A stretch of 64,000 nucleotides of DNA from Chionis minor (taxonomy: Eukaryota > Chordata > Aves > Charadriiformes > Chionididae), in assembly GCA_013398295.1 (NCBI GenBank), contig VZSF01006866.1:62001-126000 (forward strand), in the 5' to 3' direction. This document shows positions 27,201-36,289 of the stretch, one piece after another; the stretch's first letter is position 1; each line of letters begins with the position of its first letter. The notes under the pieces are model-generated. The model saw only the letters and a program-made list of their open reading frames with translations, was not told where the DNA came from and made no database searches. A program made the position numbers and the translations under genes.

Positions 27201-30200
27201 AGATGTGGCTGGGCCCATGATAGCAGATCTGCAGGACACCAGGGCTGAGCTCTGCCTCTAAGAAATCCTGCATGAGGACATGGAGAAGGAGATGGGAGCA
27301 GTGATGGGCAGCTTCACAGTGGAAAGGGTGCAGTCCCTTTCCCTGTGCCTGGAGACCTTTGGGGTGTGAGGTAAGATGGGCTACTGGGATACTAACATCC
27401 TTTTTCTGCTCTAGTCACAGGTACCAAACCAAAGATGTCCCCGACAAGAAAGATTCTACTCATCCTGGGTTTCCTCTCTACGTTGGCTGTAATTGCTTTA
27501 ATTGCTGTAGCAGTGACCCAAAACAAGCCACTTCCGAAGAATATTAAGGTATTACAAGCTGGGACTCTTGCAGGAAAACAAGCAAAGCTGGGGGCTTAGG
27601 CATGCATGGTCCTCCAGGACATGTTGCTGCCCTTGCTGGGTCTGGCTGATCTCTCTTTCTGGCTCCAGGCACCTCAACATCTCATTTTACATCTTCACAG
27701 TAAAAACAAATATGGCTTCACAGGGCATCACCTCCTAAGTAATCAGCCCCGATTTTGCTGCTTCTCTGCTCTTTTATCCTTTGATGGAAACTTTGCACTG
27801 AAGCACTGCTGAGAAGAGTCGTGCCACAGCATGTTCCCACAGCTGCCGGACAGGCTGTTCATTTCTGGTCCCTCCGCGTGTGGAGACCAGCACACGCTGT
27901 GTCTGGTTCGGTGCCTCAGGTGCAATGACAGCTCTGTTTTGCCCACAGTATGGGATTGTGCTGGATGCGGGGTCGTCCCACACTAACCTCTACGTGTATG
28001 AGTGGCCGGCAGAGAAGGAGAACGACACTGGGGTGGTGCAGCAGGTGGAGGTGTGTAAAGTTGAAGGTAAGAGGAGAAAAGGGCGCTGTGGAAGGGGTGA
28101 AGAAGAGATAGTGCAACCAAAGGGTGGGGGAGGAGAAACCTGGAGGAAGAGGCCGGTAGTGAAAAAACAGTGTTAGGTCTGTGCGCTAATGTATATCCCA
28201 TTTCCCCATTTCCCACGGGGAGCTGTATGTGCCTGACCTTCCTGGGAGGAAAGCTGGATCCCCTTTTTCCTTTGTTTTTAGGATGCTTGGAATTAAGTGC
28301 TCTTTGGAAAGAACTACACCAAAAAAATGTGCTTGAATAAATAAAACATCAGCATGCACCCTTGCTGAAGTGCCACTGAGTGTCAGGCAGGGAGCGGGGA
28401 GGGCACAGTTTGCTCTTTTTCAAGGCTTCTGTGCAAGCTAGGCACGGGGCTTGCATGCCAAGGTTGCTGAACTTATGCTTGTCATGGTTTATTTTTTATT
28501 CTATTTAATTGCTGTGTAGATACTGTATGATTTAGGATGGCATAAATGCAGCCAGAGGATGCTCGTGACAAGGAACAGAGTAGACCATCTTGGATCGCGG
28601 CACTCTGGGGGGAGGAGAGGTGTTGTCAGAGCCTGCCGGGGGTCTTTTTCAGGCCTGTTTTCAGGCCACGCTGTGACCGGGCGGCTGCGATACCTGCTCA
28701 GCGCTGCAGCCGTGCCACGCCACGAGCAGCACGCTGAGCCTACGGCAACCTGGGGCAAACGTAGAGCGGGCTGCACTGCTGCCCACGCAGGTACTGCTAC
28801 CGGAGCACTCCATTCACCAGGGGACAAGGAATTTTTCTTTGGGTTAGCATGAACGGGGATAGCTGCAAAACACTCAGTGCGGCAGTGTGAGCATACAATA
28901 CACAAGCAAATGACAGCATCTTCCCCCAGAGGACGCAGGGTAGTGGAGGATTTTCAGGTGCAGATCCAGGGTACACCTAGGCAGAAGCAGAGATGAGTCT
29001 GCAGATGTCCAGGACATAGTAAGCAAACGATCTGTCTCACTGCATCCCTCATCACTAGGTCACAGCCTGCTTCAGGGAGAGCAGGTGGCAGATGCTGGGC
29101 ACTCTGGCTGCCCCTGCGTGCATTGGGCTTAGTTGGTGCTGTACGATTTCTAAATCTTCTTAGAAACGGGGTGGTTGAACCTGATGTTGCTGCCTGTGAT
29201 TGCGATACAGTTTGAGACGACTGCTTATGGCAGCTCTCTGGGGTTGTGTGTGGAGTTTGAGCAATGAAGTGTCCCTGTTTCTTGCAGGCCCTGGGATCTC
29301 AGGTTACTCCCATGACACGGAGAAGGCAGGTCCCTCTCTGGCACAGTGCCTAGAACAAGCAGAAAAGGTGATTCCCTCAAAGCAGTACCAAGAGACACCC
29401 GTCTACCTCGGAGCAACCGCCGGAATGCGGCTTCTCAGGTACTGCGGGGCTTGTCCCTTTCTCCTGCAGCACTGCACCTGGGACCACCATGGGTGCTCAG
29501 TAGGGGCCCCTTGGGCCAAGTCTTTGGAAATGCTGCCAGCTCACACTTTGCCCAGATACCCTCTTCTGCTGCTGGCCTCTCAGAGCCCTGAGTTTCCCTG
29601 GGCTCTTCCCCTGCTTGCCCAGCAGGTCCATTTCCACTCACTCCAACCTTCCATCATCTCCAGCATCCACATGCAGTGCAGAGACACCAGGAGGGTGGCA
29701 GTGCCCAAGCTGATGCTCAGGCGATGCTCAGACATGCCCCATATCAAGGGGATGCTCAGACATGCCCCACTCCAGTATTAAGCCTGACCCAAGATTTTTC
29801 AGCCCAACCATGCTGTTGACTCCCCACATAAATTGACTCAGCTAGAGGCCATCAGAGCTAAGGTAACTTTATAATCACATCCTCCTGTAATTCCAATTTG
29901 TGATTTTCATGGAGGTGCCCCAGACCTCTTGCCTGGCTGGGACAGGGAGCTAATCTTACTGTATTGCCTTGGAAATCTCCATGGGGATACCAGAGGGCAT
30001 GGATTTCTTCTGTAAAGGTGATGACAAAGAGGGAGAGCAATCTCCACGGTGCAACCCTACCAGGGCATGTGCTTCAGAAGAACAGGAGTGCTCTGGTCTC
30101 TGCTCCAGGTACCACTCTCAGCTGCAGGGTCTGTAAGGGTGAGAGCTGGTGCCAGCTGTGCTGTCAAGGTGTGACAGAGAGGGATGTGGCCAGTTAGAGC

Positions 30201-33200
30201 TGGATGTACCCATTTGAGTGACTCTTCTATTACAATTAACGCTTGGTGTGGAGTTGCAGCCTGCCTACGTAGAATAAAGCCCATGGGCTGCAGTGAGCTG
30301 TCAGCCAGAGTCACTCCTTTCTTTCTTCCATTCATCCAGCTTGGAGAACAAAAATGCAGCTGACAAAGTCTTGTCCTCAGTAGAGAAGACGCTACGCTCG
30401 GCTCCCTTCAGCTTCCAGGGTGCCAGAATCATCAGTGGTCAGGAAGAAGGAGCCTATGGATGGATCACCATTAACTACCTGCTGGGCAATTTCAAGCAGG
30501 TACCGTATCAATGGCACGTCCATATCTGAACCACTGGCTTGCAGCCCTTTGTAAATCATGCCTTGCAGGAGGTGTCGCAGGCACTGTTTTCCCTTGTAAG
30601 CCGTTTACCAGAGATCAGGAAGCTGCACATCTTGCCTCAGCAATTACTGTGAGTACATCCTGATACCAAAGAGTATCAGCGTGTACCACTGTAGTCAGGC
30701 TTAAAGCATTGAAATAGAACACCACCGTCTTTGATAACTTTGCTTGGGTACAGCATCCTCCTCACTTCTTGATCTAAAATATTTCTGTGCCTGAAAAGTT
30801 TAACAATGATTCTTTACTATTGAGCTTATATATCAGATGGGAGCTGAAACAGTAAGTTGACTGTTTTTTCTTGTAAGAGTTGTAGTAGATTTCATATTCT
30901 TAGTCCTCCTGCAAAGTCAGACATGATCCTGGAGAGTTGGGCAGGGAGAAACCTAATGAAATTCAACAAAGGCAAGTGTAGGGTCCTGCACCTGGGGAGG
31001 AATAACCCCATGCAGCACTCCAGATTGGGGGCTGACCTGCTGGAAAGCAGCTCTGCAGAGAGGGACCTGGGAGTCCTGGTGGACAACAGGATGCCCATGA
31101 GCCAGCAAGGTGCCCTTGTGGCCAAGAAGGCCAATGGCATCCTGGGGTGCATCAAGAGGGGTATAGCAAGCAGGTGGAGGGAGGTCATGCTTCCCTTTTT
31201 CTCTGCCCAGGTGAGGCCATATCTGGAGTCCTGTGTCCAGTTCTGGGCTCCCCATTTCAAGAAGGACAGGGAACTGCTGGAGAGGGGACAGCAAAGGGCT
31301 ACAAAGATGATGAGGGGGCTGGAGCATCTTTCTTACAAGGAAAGGCTGGGTCTTTTAGTCTGGAGAAGAGAAGACCGAGGGGGGATCTCATCAATGCTTA
31401 CAAATACTTAAAGGGAGGGTGCCGGGAGGATGGGACCAGTCTTTTTTCAGTGGTGCCCAGTGACAGGACAAGAGGCAATGGGTACAAACTTGAACATAGG
31501 AAGCTCCATCTCAACATGAGAAGGAACTTCTTTACTTTGAGGGTGGCAGAGCACTGGAACAGGCTGCCCAGAGAGGTGGTGGAGTCTCCTACTCTGGAGA
31601 CATTCAAAACCCACCTGGACGCCATCCTGTGCAACCTGCTGTAGGTGGACCTGCTCTGGCAGGGGGGTTGGACCAGATGGTCTCCAGAGGTCCCTTACAA
31701 CTCCTAAGAGTCTATGATTCTATGATCTCCTGCTTTTCCAAGCCTGCATCTTTCTTGTGTCTTGTTCCAGCTCTCATCTTGTGCCCCCCTCCAGGTCTTC
31801 CTGCCTTTCCTGTGTTCTGTGCTTCTGCTTCTCTCCTCAAAGGTCTTTCCCTTTTATTTTTTTTCCTGCAAATAAATCTTCATGCCTGATGTATCTGTTT
31901 TGCCTTGAATTATTTTTTTTTTAAAGTCTGGCTGGACGAAACTTCTACATTCCCTGAAATCCGTAAGTGAGACATCAGGAGCGCTAGACCTGGGAGGAGC
32001 CTCAACACAGATTACCTTTGTACCAAATGGACACTCTGCTGAGTCCCCAGAGAACCTGCTCTACTTCCGTCTCTATGGCAAGGATTACCGAGTGTATACG
32101 CACAGCTTTCTCTGCTATGGGAAGGACCAGGCTCTGCAACAGAAACTGGCCAGAGACCTAGAGGTGAGTATATCTATAATTACAGGTGGACACCCTGGAC
32201 TCTACCAGCTTTGATATACTGGTGCTATAAAAGTTGCTGTGTCTCAGCTAAATGTCTCATCCCTTGGTCTGGGTTTGGGACATGCCATTATCCTCCATAT
32301 AGACCGGGCAGATGCTCAAAGAGAAGACAGTCAACATTTTCAAAAGTACTAACAATTTTAGGTGCCTTGATTCTTGGGAATGGGATAGCAGACGTGTTGT
32401 GCTTAACTGAAGTACCCAGGGGAGGTGATGTTTCACTCTCTGAGAATCCCAAATCAACAGCAGCTTCACAAAATGTGGCTGAAGGTAATTTGCTCAGAGT
32501 CATGGAGGGAGGCTGTGGCAGTATCCACATCTCCCCAGTCATAGCCAATGCCTGAAACCACCCTCATCACTTTGACCCAATGTGTGTATCTTGGTGTGAT
32601 GTACTGTGACAAGTGCCTTGTGGCCACCCTTCCTTGTGGCTTTTTCCCAGGGTGTTACTTGAGAGTGAAGTGTAACAGCTTGGGTTGATTTTACTTTCAG
32701 ACCTTGGAGAACAACAGCCTCCTTGATCCGTGCTTTCACCAGGGGTATGAGAGGACGATAAATATAAGTGACCTCTTCAAAAACCCTTGTACGTCAGCCG
32801 AGAAAAAGCAATTCCCTTTCAGCCAGCTATACATACAGGGAGAGGGGAATTATCAAAAGTGCCGAAGAAACATCCAGAAACTCTTTAACAAAACCAATTG
32901 TCCTTACTCCAGTTGCTCCTTCAATGGCATATACCTACCTCCATTACAAGGGGATTTTGGGGTAAGTCTTCACACTCTTCAACTCTCTATAAACCAGAAT
33001 ATCAGAAGAGCAGAAACTCAGAGTAATACGAGAGTATACTTTCCATGGCTGGGGCAGGACATCATTTACAAGATGGCTCTTTGGACATGTAACTACAAAA
33101 GTAGTGTTGCACTTGCTGTGAGGAAAGTACATGTAAGGGCTACCGCAGTAAATACTGGCCTACCAGTACTGCACTGTTCCCCTTCTAACCCATCTCCTGG

Positions 33201-34853
33201 AGGCATCTCCTTGGGGTGTTCCATTTACTGATTTGTTTTTCAAGCAGTCCTTCCTGATGGCCAGCACTAGAGGCAGGAGAGGCTGCTGCAGGCCGTGCAT
33301 GATACACTGCTCCTGCAGACCTTGTCTCCTGCAGTCAATGGTGGTACCAGGCCTGAAATTCATCCAGAATTGCATGAATGCTACTGAAACCAATCAGTCG
33401 GGTCACCTGTCTGCTTCCCAGATGTGATGAGGAGACAGTGCACGCTCTGAACACACGTCATGTGTGACACCAGACTGAACATCAGTCCTAGAGCTGCAAG
33501 ACTCCAGTGGCTATGAGGTTCTCTGGGGGAACTGTTAATAAGCCCTTGCCCTGTTCCTAAACTCCTCCCTACCTATCGGCAATTGGCCGTGGTCAAAGAT
33601 GGGCTACTGGACTTCGGATTATGTGCTGGGGCTGTGTACAGTCCTTTCAGACCATCACCTCTGCTGTTTGTGGTGATACCGGCTGCAAGTTCATCTCATT
33701 CACTTGCCAAAACGGGATCCCAGATGTGATGGCCAGCAGAGTTAGCTGGGTGCCACCGGGGCACCAGTGCATAGAGGAGAGGGATTTATTGAAGTTCTTC
33801 AGGATACTGTGGTCAGTGAAGTTCCTACCTCCACCTTCCTTTTGGGGGCCTTAGTTTTCATCAATTCTGAGGGCTGTGTCTCAAAATGACATTGCTCTTG
33901 AAAATATACCTACTTCTGTGTGTGTGATGTTGCTTCTTATATTTCTCCATCTCTAAATAAAAACATTATATTTTGTGGGATTTCTGCTGTCCTGCTCATG
34001 CTGAGGCCCAGTCAGGTTAAAATATTCTTTCTCCTTCAGGCTTTTTCTGCTTTCTACTTTGTGATGAACTTTTTGAATCTGACCAGTGAACAAAGCCCCG
34101 TTGCCCTGGACAAAGTGACCAGCACCATTGAGAGCTTCTGTGCCCAGCCTTGGCATGAGGTGAGCGGTGCTTGTGGCAGGGGGCTGGGGCTGCTGTGTGG
34201 CAAGAGATGCTGGTATTTTTCTGTAGGATAAACGCTTGGGGTAGCTTCGTCTTGGGGGAAGTTCCCCCCCAGCACTTACAGTGGATGCTCAGGCACAGGC
34301 TGGAGCAGCGGGAAGCTGTGTTTAACAGCCTGGTGCCTTCCTCCTTCCCTAGGTGAAGCCAGCATATCACCAAATAAAAGAAAAGTACCTGAGCGAATAT
34401 TGCTTCTCTGGAGCCTACATCCTCTCTCTCCTGGAAAATGGCTACGAATTCACTGAAAAGAACTGGCAAAGGATCCACTTCCTTGGAAAGGTGTGTTTGG
34501 TGGTGGAGAGGGCTCTGCCTAGCTAACAAATAGCAGACTCTTGCTGCACAGCCCGGCCCTTGTTGCTGGGGCAGTGGCACCGCTGGGGAATGCCGCGAGC
34601 AGCCTCTGAACCTCCCAGCACTGATTCTGCTCCTCTCCCGTTTCAGATCGGCAGCAGCGATGCGGGCTGGACCCTGGGCTACATGCTGAACCTGACCAAC
34701 ATGATCCCCGCAGAGCAGCCTGCTGTGCCCCCTCTCTCCCACGGCAGCTACGTGGGGCTGATGGTGCTGTGCTCCCTCGTCCTGGTGGCCGTGCTCCTGT
34801 TTGCCTGGCTTCTATTCCACAAGCCCAAGTGCCTGCAGAAGGGGGTTGTTTAG
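3258..34853 (+). CDS. ENTPD1: ENTPD1 (CD39), ecto-nucleoside triphosphate diphosphohydrolase 1, 10 coding exons
   Basis: This enzyme hydrolyses extracellular ATP and ADP to AMP at the plasma membrane. Coding exons are 3258-3273, 27421-27548, 27949-28066, 29288-29438, 30340-30499, 31927-32163, 32701-32961, 34040-34159, 34353-34490 and 34647-34853. They join in frame to 511 codons, against 510 in human. All introns start GT and end AG. The product has a short cytosolic N-terminus, TM1 at about residues 16-37, a large ectodomain and TM2 at about 478-500. The apyrase conserved regions are DAGSSHT (54-60), [17 protein letters not shown] with catalytic Glu174, LDLGGAST (211-218) and [12 protein letters not shown] (447-458). 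N-glycosylation sequons include N73, N291, N333, N370 and N458. The region just after exon 5 is divergent and one residue shorter than in human. Identity is firm; only exon 1 depends on inference. The span includes introns. Confidence 0.95.
3416..3473. repeat. Two tandem 29-bp units
   Basis: The unit starting GTGCCGGTTCCCGAGC is present at 3416-3444 and 3445-3473, followed by a partial GTGCC at 3474-3478. The copies are identical. It lies in ENTPD1 intron 1 within the CpG island. It could be real or an assembly stutter, given the neighbouring artefacts. Confidence 0.85.
3483..3556. repeat. First copy of 74-bp exact duplication, ending at an N
   Basis: This segment, including a (TCCC)n tract, is identical to 3846-3919 and stops exactly at the single N at 3557. 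That pattern is expected when two overlapping contig ends are joined without merging. Confidence 0.9.
3639..3666. other. Assembly gap (28 N)
   Basis: This run of Ns is in GC-rich sequence of ENTPD1 intron 1. It separates small contigs that appear to be misordered. Confidence 0.99.
3749..3844. repeat. First copy of 96-bp exact duplication, ending at an N
   Basis: This segment is identical to 4106-4201 and ends exactly at the single N at 3845. It is likely an unmerged contig overlap. Confidence 0.9.
3846..3919. repeat. Second copy of the 74-bp duplication, starting after an N
   Basis: The copy begins immediately after the N at 3845 and is identical to 3483-3556. It then continues into unique GC-rich sequence up to 4104. 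Confidence 0.9.
4106..4201. repeat. Second copy of the 96-bp duplication, starting after an N
   Basis: The copy begins right after the N at 4105 and is identical to 3749-3844. It continues into the main downstream contig. Confidence 0.9.
4351..17599. other. ENTPD1 intron 1, first part
   Basis: This is mostly AT-rich unique sequence with short homopolymer tracts, for example an A-rich tract at about 10914-10941 and a G-rich tract at about 7868-7890. No exon, RNA gene or clear repeat was recognised. Small undetected exons of alternative ENTPD1 transcripts cannot be excluded. Confidence 0.5.
17600..18336 (+). mobile_element. CR1 LINE, 3' part with open ORF2 end
   Basis: An open frame ending with a stop at about 18245-18247 encodes typical CR1 ORF2 C-terminal motifs: [38 protein letters not shown] and [19 protein letters not shown]. 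It is followed by the CR1 3' UTR and the tail TTCTATGATTCTATGA near 18321-18336. The copy is 5'-truncated, and its left boundary is approximate because the frame continues upstream to 17546. It lies in ENTPD1 intron 1, sense orientation. The lack of frameshifts suggests a fairly young insertion. Confidence 0.93.
18337..20849. other. ENTPD1 intron 1, AT-rich part with an RFX-like palindrome
   Basis: The stretch 18650-19950 is strongly AT-rich with no recognised element. A GC-richer patch follows at about 19960-20450. The only motif of note is the perfect palindrome at 18553-18564. Confidence 0.5.
18553..18564. promoter_or_regulatory. Possible RFX X-box palindrome
   Basis: TTGCCATGGCAA is a perfect 12-bp palindrome followed by C. 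TTTGCCATGGCAAC matches the RFX X-box consensus GTTGCCATGGCAAC at 13 of 14 positions. A partial match, GTTGCCATGGC, is at 20558-20568. Binding and function are unproven. Confidence 0.35.
20855..21345 (-). mobile_element. Old CR1 LINE fragment, antisense
   Basis: On the minus strand, 20910-21119 gives [20 protein letters not shown], a degraded form of the CR1 motif for an [17 protein letters not shown] block. Flanking sequence resembles ancient amniote CR1 read backwards (for example CTAAACTAAATAGCCCGATT). It has many substitutions, so it is an old copy. Boundaries are approximate. Confidence 0.75.
21346..24783. other. ENTPD1 intron 1, central part
   Basis: No gene or recognisable repeat was found. 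An interrupted poly-A tract at about 23766-23790 and a GGTTTT-rich stretch at about 24405-24439 are simple sequence. Confidence 0.5.
24784..24924 (+). mobile_element. CR1 LINE 3' end fragment
   Basis: It contains GTAGACGTGGTGCTGAGGGA, GGTTGGACATGATGATCTTA and TCTTCCAACCTAGGTGATTC, followed by a degenerate tail, ATTCTATAATTCTGTGG. These are typical CR1 3' UTR features. It is the same subfamily as the fragment at 41817-41929. Confidence 0.88.
24925..27420. other. ENTPD1 intron 1, last part
   Basis: No recognised element was found. A GC-richer segment at about 27120-27360, just before exon 2, looks like decayed coding or repeat sequence but matched nothing I know. The acceptor polypyrimidine tract lies at about 27400-27412. 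Confidence 0.45.
27421..27548 (+). CDS. ENTPD1: ENTPD1 coding exon 2: N-terminal transmembrane segment
   Basis: The exon starts after TCACAG and ends at AAG before GTATTA. It encodes TM1 ([20 protein letters not shown]) and then [12 protein letters not shown], closely matching human CD39. A second AG at 27414 could act as an alternative acceptor adding six bases in frame. The next intron, 27549-27948, is 400 bases and I see nothing else in it. Confidence 0.93.
27949..28066 (+). CDS. ENTPD1: ENTPD1 coding exon 3: ACR1
   Basis: The acceptor is CCCACAG and the donor is GTAAGA. The exon encodes [19 protein letters not shown], which is apyrase conserved region 1 with the phosphate-binding DAGSS loop (Asp54, Ser57). 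The N73-D-T glycosylation sequon follows. It ends in phase 1. Confidence 0.97.
29288..29438 (+). CDS. ENTPD1: ENTPD1 coding exon 4: ACR2
   Basis: The acceptor is CTTGCAG and the donor is GTACTG. The exon encodes [20 protein letters not shown] and continues to [14 protein letters not shown], which is apyrase conserved region 2. The junction codon with exon 5 is AG|C, so residue 138 is Ser where human has Arg. The preceding intron, 28067-29287, contains no recognised element. Confidence 0.96.
30340..30499 (+). CDS. ENTPD1: ENTPD1 coding exon 5: ACR3 with catalytic Glu174
   Basis: The acceptor is ATCCAG and the donor is GTACCG. The exon encodes [20 protein letters not shown], apyrase conserved region 3. 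Glu174 is the general base known from the family. Numbering from the inferred exon 1 puts this Glu at 174, the same as human. Intron 4 (29439-30339) holds only a short tandem copy of a GATGCTCAGACATGCCCC motif near 29731-29770. Confidence 0.96.
30925..31726 (+). mobile_element. CR1 LINE in ENTPD1 intron 5, frameshifted
   Basis: The CR1 ORF2 C-terminus is recognisable in two frames: [20 protein letters not shown] and [19 protein letters not shown] in one, then [17 protein letters not shown] and [19 protein letters not shown] in the other. One frameshift lies near 31340-31360. The element ends with the 3' UTR and GATTCTATGATC tail. It is sense to ENTPD1 and ends 200 bases before exon 6. The C-terminal residues differ from the copy at 17600, indicating another CR1 subfamily. 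Confidence 0.93.
31927..32163 (+). CDS. ENTPD1: ENTPD1 coding exon 6: variable loop and ACR4
   Basis: The acceptor is TTTAAAG after a long T tract, and the donor is GTGAGT. The exon begins with a loop, [17 protein letters not shown], that differs strongly from human. It then encodes [16 protein letters not shown] (ACR4) and [20 protein letters not shown]. The ACR4 Ser falls at 217 rather than 218 because the loop is one residue shorter. Intron 6 (32164-32700) shows no recognisable element. Confidence 0.96.
32701..32961 (+). CDS. ENTPD1: ENTPD1 coding exon 7: cysteine-rich ectodomain
   Basis: The acceptor is ACTTTCAG and the donor is GTAAGT. The exon is 87 codons in phase 0. It encodes [20 protein letters not shown], with sequons at N291 and N333, and ends LPPLQGDFG. 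Cysteines at 281, 300 and 324 fit the disulfides of the NTPDase ectodomain. Intron 7 (32962-34039) is 1.1 kb with nothing recognised. Confidence 0.97.
34040..34159 (+). CDS. ENTPD1: ENTPD1 coding exon 8
   Basis: The acceptor is CTCCTTCAG and the donor is GTGAGC. The exon encodes [17 protein letters not shown], near-identical to the human segment, and then a variable helix ending FCAQPWHE. It is 40 codons in phase 0. Confidence 0.97.
34353..34490 (+). CDS. ENTPD1: ENTPD1 coding exon 9
   Basis: The acceptor is TTCCCTAG and the donor is GTGTGT. The exon encodes [19 protein letters not shown] and then WQRIHFLGK, matching the human C-terminal lobe. It is 46 codons in phase 0. Confidence 0.97.
34647..34853 (+). 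CDS. ENTPD1: ENTPD1 coding exon 10: ACR5, TM2 and stop
   Basis: The acceptor is CGTTTCAG. The exon encodes [20 protein letters not shown] (ACR5), then a hydrophobic span at residues about 478-500 (TM2), and a short cytosolic tail [12 protein letters not shown] with a juxtamembrane Cys. The stop is TAG at 34851-34853. Two transmembrane anchors fit the known CD39 topology. Confidence 0.97.
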   Translation: MGSSDAGWTLGYMLNLTNMIPAEQPAVPPLSHGSYVGLMVLCSLVLVAVLLFAWLLFHKPKCLQKGVV

Positions 34854-36283
34854 GAAGAGCCTTGGGGGGAGAGGGGCTGTGTCAGCCCGAGGTCTCAGAG
34901 CTAGGAGACCCCTGCAGAGCAGGCTGTACTGCGGAACCCCTCTCGCCTCTCACTGAAGCTACTGACTGTGTACAACAAGGGCATTTATTTCTTCTGACTC
35001 ACACTTGCACTGACAGACCTTGGGACATCGGGCTCACCACCTCTCTCTGCCAAGGACAGACAAGCAGGTGTCCCCTCCTTGAATGGGTCGTACTTTCATT
35101 CAAATGAAACTTTGCTGCTTGTTGGTTTTTTGCCTTGTGCACAGCGTTATAAAGAGAAAAGCGGCAGCAATCTTTGGGAGCCGGTGCTCCTGCAAGGGTA
35201 ATCTCAGGGTCACACATCCCACTGAGCTCTTGGGAGCGATCACGCAGGGGGTGATCCTGCTCCTCCTCTGCTGAAGCCGTTCCTGAGAGCCCTTCCCGCA
35301 CCAGCACACCTCCGCTTGCCTCCCCGCGCCCTGAGCCCTCGCAGCCCTGCAGCCAGGTACGGCCACCTGCACCTGGCTGGCCCCTGAAGGCTGGGCAGGC
35401 TCCCAAATGCCACTCTGGGAAAAGAAGGGATGAGGATGAAGAAACTGAGCGTGCTGGCGATCATCAGCCCTTAGCTGGGCTCTGGTGGCTGTCTGCTCCT
35501 CTCACAGGTGGCAAGAAGCCTCTTTCCCACGTCTTCCTGATGTCATTGCTGGACCAAAGCTGGCTCACTCTTACACTGAGCCATTCCCACGTCCCTAGGG
35601 TACATAAAGACACGCGTTCCCAGCCAGGCATTGCTGATTTTTGTAGGAACAGCTCATACTGGCTGAGGATCCTTGGCCAGTAGCAAGTGTTTATGCCTAC
35701 AGGGACTCTGGTGTGATCAGTGTGCCTACAGGTATACACCTACTAAAGCATCCAGTGTCATTGTGCTGATCATGCAGCAGCCTCCAATCTAGGGAAAATG
35801 TTTATTAGGTCGTGTTCCTTTATAAAAACACAGCTGGCAGCACTTAAGCAGCAGGAGCATGCACAGATTGAACCACTCTTTCCACCAGCAAAATCAGTGA
35901 AAGTTTTCCTTTCCTCATGGCTTAGGCTTATCCCGTGACCATAAGACCCAGGGCTTGTGAGTGCATGTACTGCAGCTCATCTTCTAGCACACAACTAGGG
36001 CGATGCCACTGATCAGGTTTGTGAATGACTTTCTTCCATCTTCCATTCAGTGGTCAAAAAAAAAAAAAAAAAANAATCCAGATATCCATTTTTATAAAAA
36101 CACTTGGAAACCACTGGTGCCTGTCTACCTCCCACGAAATCTCAGAAATCTCTTCTCCTAATGACCTGTAAGTGCTGGAGGCCAAAAGAAAGCAGATACT
36201 GTGGAGAGAAAGGCATGGCAAACACACACCTTCACCTGAGCAAAGCTGCAGAAGTCACGGAGAGGATCAGGATGTGCAACCCC

Positions 36284-36289
36284 AATAAA
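36284..36289 (+). terminator. Candidate ENTPD1 poly(A) signal AATAAA
   Basis: This is the first clear AATAAA hexamer after the ENTPD1 stop, about 1.4 kb downstream. Further hexamers are at 39267-39272 and 40332-40337. Which are used cannot be told from sequence. Confidence 0.45.

Noticed and set aside
27120..27360. GC-richer segment before ENTPD1 exon 2 that looks like decayed coding sequence
   Set aside because: There is no open frame of useful length and no recognisable motif. It could not be assigned to a repeat family by eye.
28338..28350. AATAAATAAA in ENTPD1 intron 3
   Set aside because: It is intronic and AT-rich. A premature poly(A) site is possible but unsupported.
31870..31877. 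AATAAA hexamer in ENTPD1 intron 5
   Set aside because: It lies just before a normally spliced conserved exon. There is no evidence of a truncated transcript.
36056..36076. Poly-A tract as a retrogene tail
   Set aside because: There is no intronless gene copy upstream and no target-site duplication. It is a homopolymer interrupted by an N.
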